A stretch of 64,000 nt of DNA from Priestia aryabhattai B8W22 (lineage in GTDB: Bacteria; Bacillota; Bacilli; Bacillales; Bacillaceae_H). Below are positions 61,379 through 64,000 of this stretch, one piece after another. A program made the translations under genes and the position numbers. The stretch covers positions 1 through 64,000 of the forward strand of contig NZ_JYOO01000014.1 of assembly GCF_000956595.1 (NCBI RefSeq), given 5' to 3'. Positions within the stretch are counted from its first letter, which is position 1. Each line of letters opens with the position of its first letter. The notes beneath the pieces were generated by a model, which saw only the letters and a program-made list of their open reading frames with translations, was not told where the DNA came from and searched no databases.

Positions 61379-61666
61379 ATGAAGATCATTGAACTTGCCG
61401 AATTCATTAAAACAAGTAAAAAAACAACTAAACTTGCTCTCTCCTCTTCTACAGTACAGTATACATTAGAAACAGATGATTTGAAAATTGAATTAAAAAC
61501 AGGCGGCACGAATAAGCGAATCGTGTTTTTTCGCATCTTCTTAAAAGGAACATACAAGGATTGGATTTGTTATCACCGGAACGAACATCATATTTACGAA
61601 TTGTATCAAAATATTCCTTTATCTCCTAAAATGCAAAAGCAGCTTTTGTATGCTATTGCATCATAA
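61379..61666 (+). CDS. Small basic protein, unknown
   Basis: 95 aa; start after GTGAGG. Beta-rich pattern (STVQYTLETDDLKIELKTGG, RIVFFRIFLKGTYKDWICY). No family recognised. Own terminator immediately downstream. Confidence 0.55.
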   Translation: MKIIELAEFIKTSKKTTKLALSSSTVQYTLETDDLKIELKTGGTNKRIVFFRIFLKGTYKDWICYHRNEHHIYELYQNIPLSPKMQKQLLYAIAS

Positions 61667-61697
61667 AAGAGCTGGCGAGTTAGCCAGCTCTTTTTCA
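61666..61697 (+). terminator. Terminator
   Basis: AAAGAGCTGGC / GCCAGCTCTTT followed by TTTC. Confidence 0.85.
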
Positions 61698-61750
61698 ATA
61701 CATTAGACGAAGCTCAAGCCAATTAGGTTTTAAATGACTCATTTTTTATC

Positions 61751-61795
61751 AAAAAAACACCGGAAGCTTTGGGGTCAGTCCCTTGCTCCGGTGCT
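61751..61795 (-). terminator. Terminator of the acyltransferase gene
   Basis: CACCGGA / TCCGGTG arms with a long loop, followed on the minus strand by TTTTTTT. Confidence 0.7.
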
Positions 61796-61799
61796 TTTC

Positions 61800-62897
61800 T
61801 TATTTATGCTGTAGCTTTGTAAACGAATGTTTGTGCGGCTTTGCATGTAATTTTCCCTTCGTCCATTGAATTCCTCTATATAAATAGTACGAGCACCAAA
61901 AAACTGCTGGGACGATAAGTACATATGCGACGATACTATTTGTAAAGAAAGAAGAATCTATGGAACGAAGCAATCGATAGGTCTCATTTAATATACATAT
62001 ATGCACTACATAAATGCCAACTGAATTTTTCCCAACCTTTGAGAAAAACGAGTTTTTGCCAAGACTTGGACTGCTTAATACGAATAAAAACAATGATGCT
62101 GATAAAAAGATCGTAGAAATAAAATAGTCTCCGGGCTTGCTGTGCTGGATATTGACCAACCAGTAGCGCTCGACGATCTCTAACGCTGAAAACACAAAAA
62201 AGCTGGCTAAATAAATCATTGGCCTTGCGTTTAATACTGACAGAATTTGCTTACCATAAAGGGCAAACATAGCTCCTAATACTGTATAGAATAAACCAAA
62301 GAACAAGGCATCTCTCGTTTGAAAAGAAAGTGGGAAAAATAAAGAATAAGACTGTCCAAATAACCCAGTTACATATAACACGGTGCTGATAAGCATTAAT
62401 AAGCCGATCTTTTTCCATCGTTGAAATAAGAAAACGATGACAACAGCCCAAATTAATGCAATCAAGTACCAAAGCTGAAATCCGCTTGTGTCACTTCCAT
62501 AATAAAAGATATCTTTGAATGTGATGGATGATGTTAAATAATCAGCTACTGCATCTTTGCGCTCTGCTAACGTTCCGTGGTTCTGAAATAAGCGCAGAAC
62601 TACACCAAACAATAAATAAAAGAGGAACCAACATGCATAAAGCTTTGAAATATTCCACGTGTATTTTTTTAAGTATGCAGAAGGCTTTGGATGTTTTTGA
62701 ATTTTATTCATAAACAAATACCCTGATACAATAAAGAAAAAAGGAACCGCGAATCGTGCAAATGTGTCAACAATGACATCTAGCACATTTTCCTGGTTCC
62801 CTAAAAAGAAATCGTCATGTGATGGATTAACATGAATACAAACCACAAACACTGTAGCAAAAAACTTAATAAAATCAATTGAATAATTACGTTCCAT
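61800..62897 (-). CDS. Acyltransferase-3 family membrane protein
   Basis: 365 aa with about ten membrane helices. SIDFIKFFATVFVVCIHVNPSH and FARFAVPFFFIVSGYLF are the conserved first two segments of the family; the His in VVCIHVNP is the usual catalytic position. Members O-acetylate cell-wall or exopolysaccharides (family knowledge). Starts with NYSIDF after a GGAGCTGAC box. Substrate not predictable. Confidence 0.8.
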   Translation of the reverse strand: MERNYSIDFIKFFATVFVVCIHVNPSHDDFFLGNQENVLDVIVDTFARFAVPFFFIVSGYLFMNKIQKHPKPSAYLKKYTWNISKLYACWFLFYLLFGVVLRLFQNHGTLAERKDAVADYLTSSITFKDIFYYGSDTSGFQLWYLIALIWAVVIVFLFQRWKKIGLLMLISTVLYVTGLFGQSYSLFFPLSFQTRDALFFGLFYTVLGAMFALYGKQILSVLNARPMIYLASFFVFSALEIVERYWLVNIQHSKPGDYFISTIFLSASLFLFVLSSPSLGKNSFFSKVGKNSVGIYVVHICILNETYRLLRSIDSSFFTNSIVAYVLIVPAVFWCSYYLYRGIQWTKGKLHAKPHKHSFTKLQHK

Positions 62898-63084
62898 CTT
62901 GTTGTCAGCTCCTTAAAATAAACTCGAGCTCTATTTTAGCATAATTATCCAAACAGAAAAGATATTTTGGTAAAATTAACCTTATAGTCATGGAAAAAAT
63001 TTCTTAACTTCCAATATTCTAGTCTTGTTTACTTGTATGATGTCTTTCAATATTCCAAATAAATGATTCTAAAGAACTATAAAA

Positions 63085-63116
63085 CAAAAAACAGATTATG
63101 CGTAACCTGTTTTTTA
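63085..63116 (-). terminator. Terminator of the tandem-repeat gene
   Basis: AAAAACAG / CTGTTTTT arms at the stop codon. Confidence 0.7.
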
Positions 63117-63998
63117 AATTAACATTTTCCATGCAAACTTATTATCTTGTTTAATATCGACTTCTTTTTCATGCAACGCCTGCACATGCTGTTTAATTTG
63201 TTTGAGAAACAGCATTACTTCCCCGCTTGATACGGCAGCTGAGTTGAGAGATAACGAATGTTTTTTAGCAATTTTTAATTCCTCAGTTTCCACCGAAATA
63301 CTCACGTGGCGAAATAAGTGCCAAGGATAGTAAACTGTTTTAAAAGATTTTGAGAAATAAATTCCTTTAGAACAAACGGTAATCCCTTCGGTTTTTTGAA
63401 GAGGATATGTATTTAAATGAGCTACAATTTTTTCTTTTGCAGGTAAATAGAGCCTGTTTCGCATCTCTTTTTCAACTTCTTCACATAGTTGTCCTTCTAC
63501 CGACAACACATCTTTTGGGTCAGGTGTTTGATGAATTTGAAAAGATGAACAAATAGAAGTTAATTCTTTTGAGGATACACACGGATATATATAGTCTTGA
63601 CACATATATTCATGAGAATGAATGCGAATAAATTTCTTGATTTTTTTTAATAGAGATACTAGCTTTCTAGCTGAGTAATCGTTTTGATTGACTTGAAATT
63701 TCTCCACGTCATTAAAACAGATCATTTCTTCTTTTCGAATGGTAATGGATTGAATGTTAGCAAACTCTTCCCATAACATTTGTCCTTTTTTCATCCCTCT
63801 GCTTTTCCAGTAAATCCCCTTATTTGTAAAGCAAATTCCCCTTTTATCTAGGCCTGCTATAAAAGAGCTGTGTAAATACGCAATTATTTTTTCTTGGGGC
63901 TGAAACTGAAAGTATTTGCTAGCCATTTTTTTGTAGAAACTAGGTATTTGCATTACATAAAATTGACTTTCTCTATAGATTAAGCATAAGTCAGTCAA
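63114..63998 (-). CDS. Protein with two tandem PH-like repeats, start at window edge uncertain
   Basis: 294 codons from a TTG at 63998, but the frame reaches the window edge and a Met at about 63950 is an alternative. Two homologous halves can be seen: PQEKIIAYLHSSFIAGLDKRGICFTNKGIYWKSRGMKKGQMLWEEF..IQSITI and AKEKIVAHLNTYPLQKTEGITVCSKGIYFSKSFKTVYYPWHLF..VSISV. Each resembles a bacterial PH-like domain. Function unknown. Confidence 0.6.
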   Translation of the reverse strand: MTDLCLIYRESQFYVMQIPSFYKKMASKYFQFQPQEKIIAYLHSSFIAGLDKRGICFTNKGIYWKSRGMKKGQMLWEEFANIQSITIRKEEMICFNDVEKFQVNQNDYSARKLVSLLKKIKKFIRIHSHEYMCQDYIYPCVSSKELTSICSSFQIHQTPDPKDVLSVEGQLCEEVEKEMRNRLYLPAKEKIVAHLNTYPLQKTEGITVCSKGIYFSKSFKTVYYPWHLFRHVSISVETEELKIAKKHSLSLNSAAVSSGEVMLFLKQIKQHVQALHEKEVDIKQDNKFAWKMLI

Positions 63999-64000
63999 AT

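Noticed and set aside
1-64000. CRISPR array, tRNA or rRNA genes
   Set aside because: No regularly spaced repeat series and no cloverleaf or rRNA-like sequence was noticed on reading either strand.

Overview
The window reads as a Bacillaceae chromosome, most likely the Priestia (Bacillus) megaterium group. This is inferred from the gene repertoire (odhA/odhB, Amj-type flippase, GerPF-like spore protein, RsbR-like STAS protein, YhgE, CorA), low-GC Firmicute codon use, strong AGGAGG-type ribosome binding sites (many with GTG/TTG starts) and numerous intrinsic terminators. No database search could be run, so family names rest on motif recognition.

Layout. 1-5554 is chromosomal: a cut-off HTH regulator, an ArsR/SdpR-like repressor with a small membrane protein, a VC0807-type membrane protein, the lipid II flippase Amj, a DUF1033 protein, a GerPF-like spore germination protein followed by an aromatic-rich ORF with no ordinary start codon, and a DUF3219-like protein. 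5555-33634 is an integrated genetic element of about 28 kb. It is bounded by a perfect 91-bp direct repeat (5555-5645 and 33544-33634) that duplicates the 3' end of a small YiaA-type membrane protein gene, and a tyrosine integrase (32382-33407) lies next to the right repeat. 33548-64000 is again ordinary chromosome.

Inside the element the DNA is visibly more AT-rich, with long gene-poor gaps and several decayed genes. Its right part (24.5-33.4 kb) looks plasmid/phage-like: integrase, HTH replication-type protein, HNH and HIRAN proteins, BC1872-type phage protein, two ribbon-helix-helix-like proteins, an Excalibur-domain protein and a 386-aa protein of unknown role. Its middle (10-23.8 kb) is defence-like: an AIPR-family protein, a MazG-like/HNH pair, an EVE-HNH restriction-type protein, a serine recombinase with possible res sites, a PD-(D/E)XK-like nuclease, and a second PUA/EVE-like HNH protein with a decayed paralogue. 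Between those last two lies the only plus-strand gene pair of the middle region: a PUA/EVE-like sensor without a nuclease domain, followed by a membrane-anchored coiled-coil protein. That pair (20570-22091) is the best candidate for an undescribed two-component defence or signalling system. The left part (5.6-9.7 kb) carries a micro-peptide ORF, a DUF2513 protein, a lipoprotein, a GIY-YIG endonuclease with about six HTH modules, and a holin gene that has lost its start.

The right chromosomal part carries an esterase, an orphan SsuD-type monooxygenase, an RsbR-like protein, CorA, a fused SpeD-SpeE polyamine enzyme, a polysaccharide deacetylase, a DUF421 protein, an LdcB/VanY-type lipoprotein, and a response regulator/histidine kinase/beta-propeller lipoprotein operon. 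After these come a YhgE-like protein plus FAD monooxygenase operon with a divergent TetR regulator, the odhAB operon of the TCA cycle, an MFS exporter with its PadR regulator, an OsmC protein, an epimerase-like protein, DUF418 and acyltransferase-3 membrane proteins, and several small unknowns. No tRNA, rRNA, CRISPR array or intact insertion sequence was seen.
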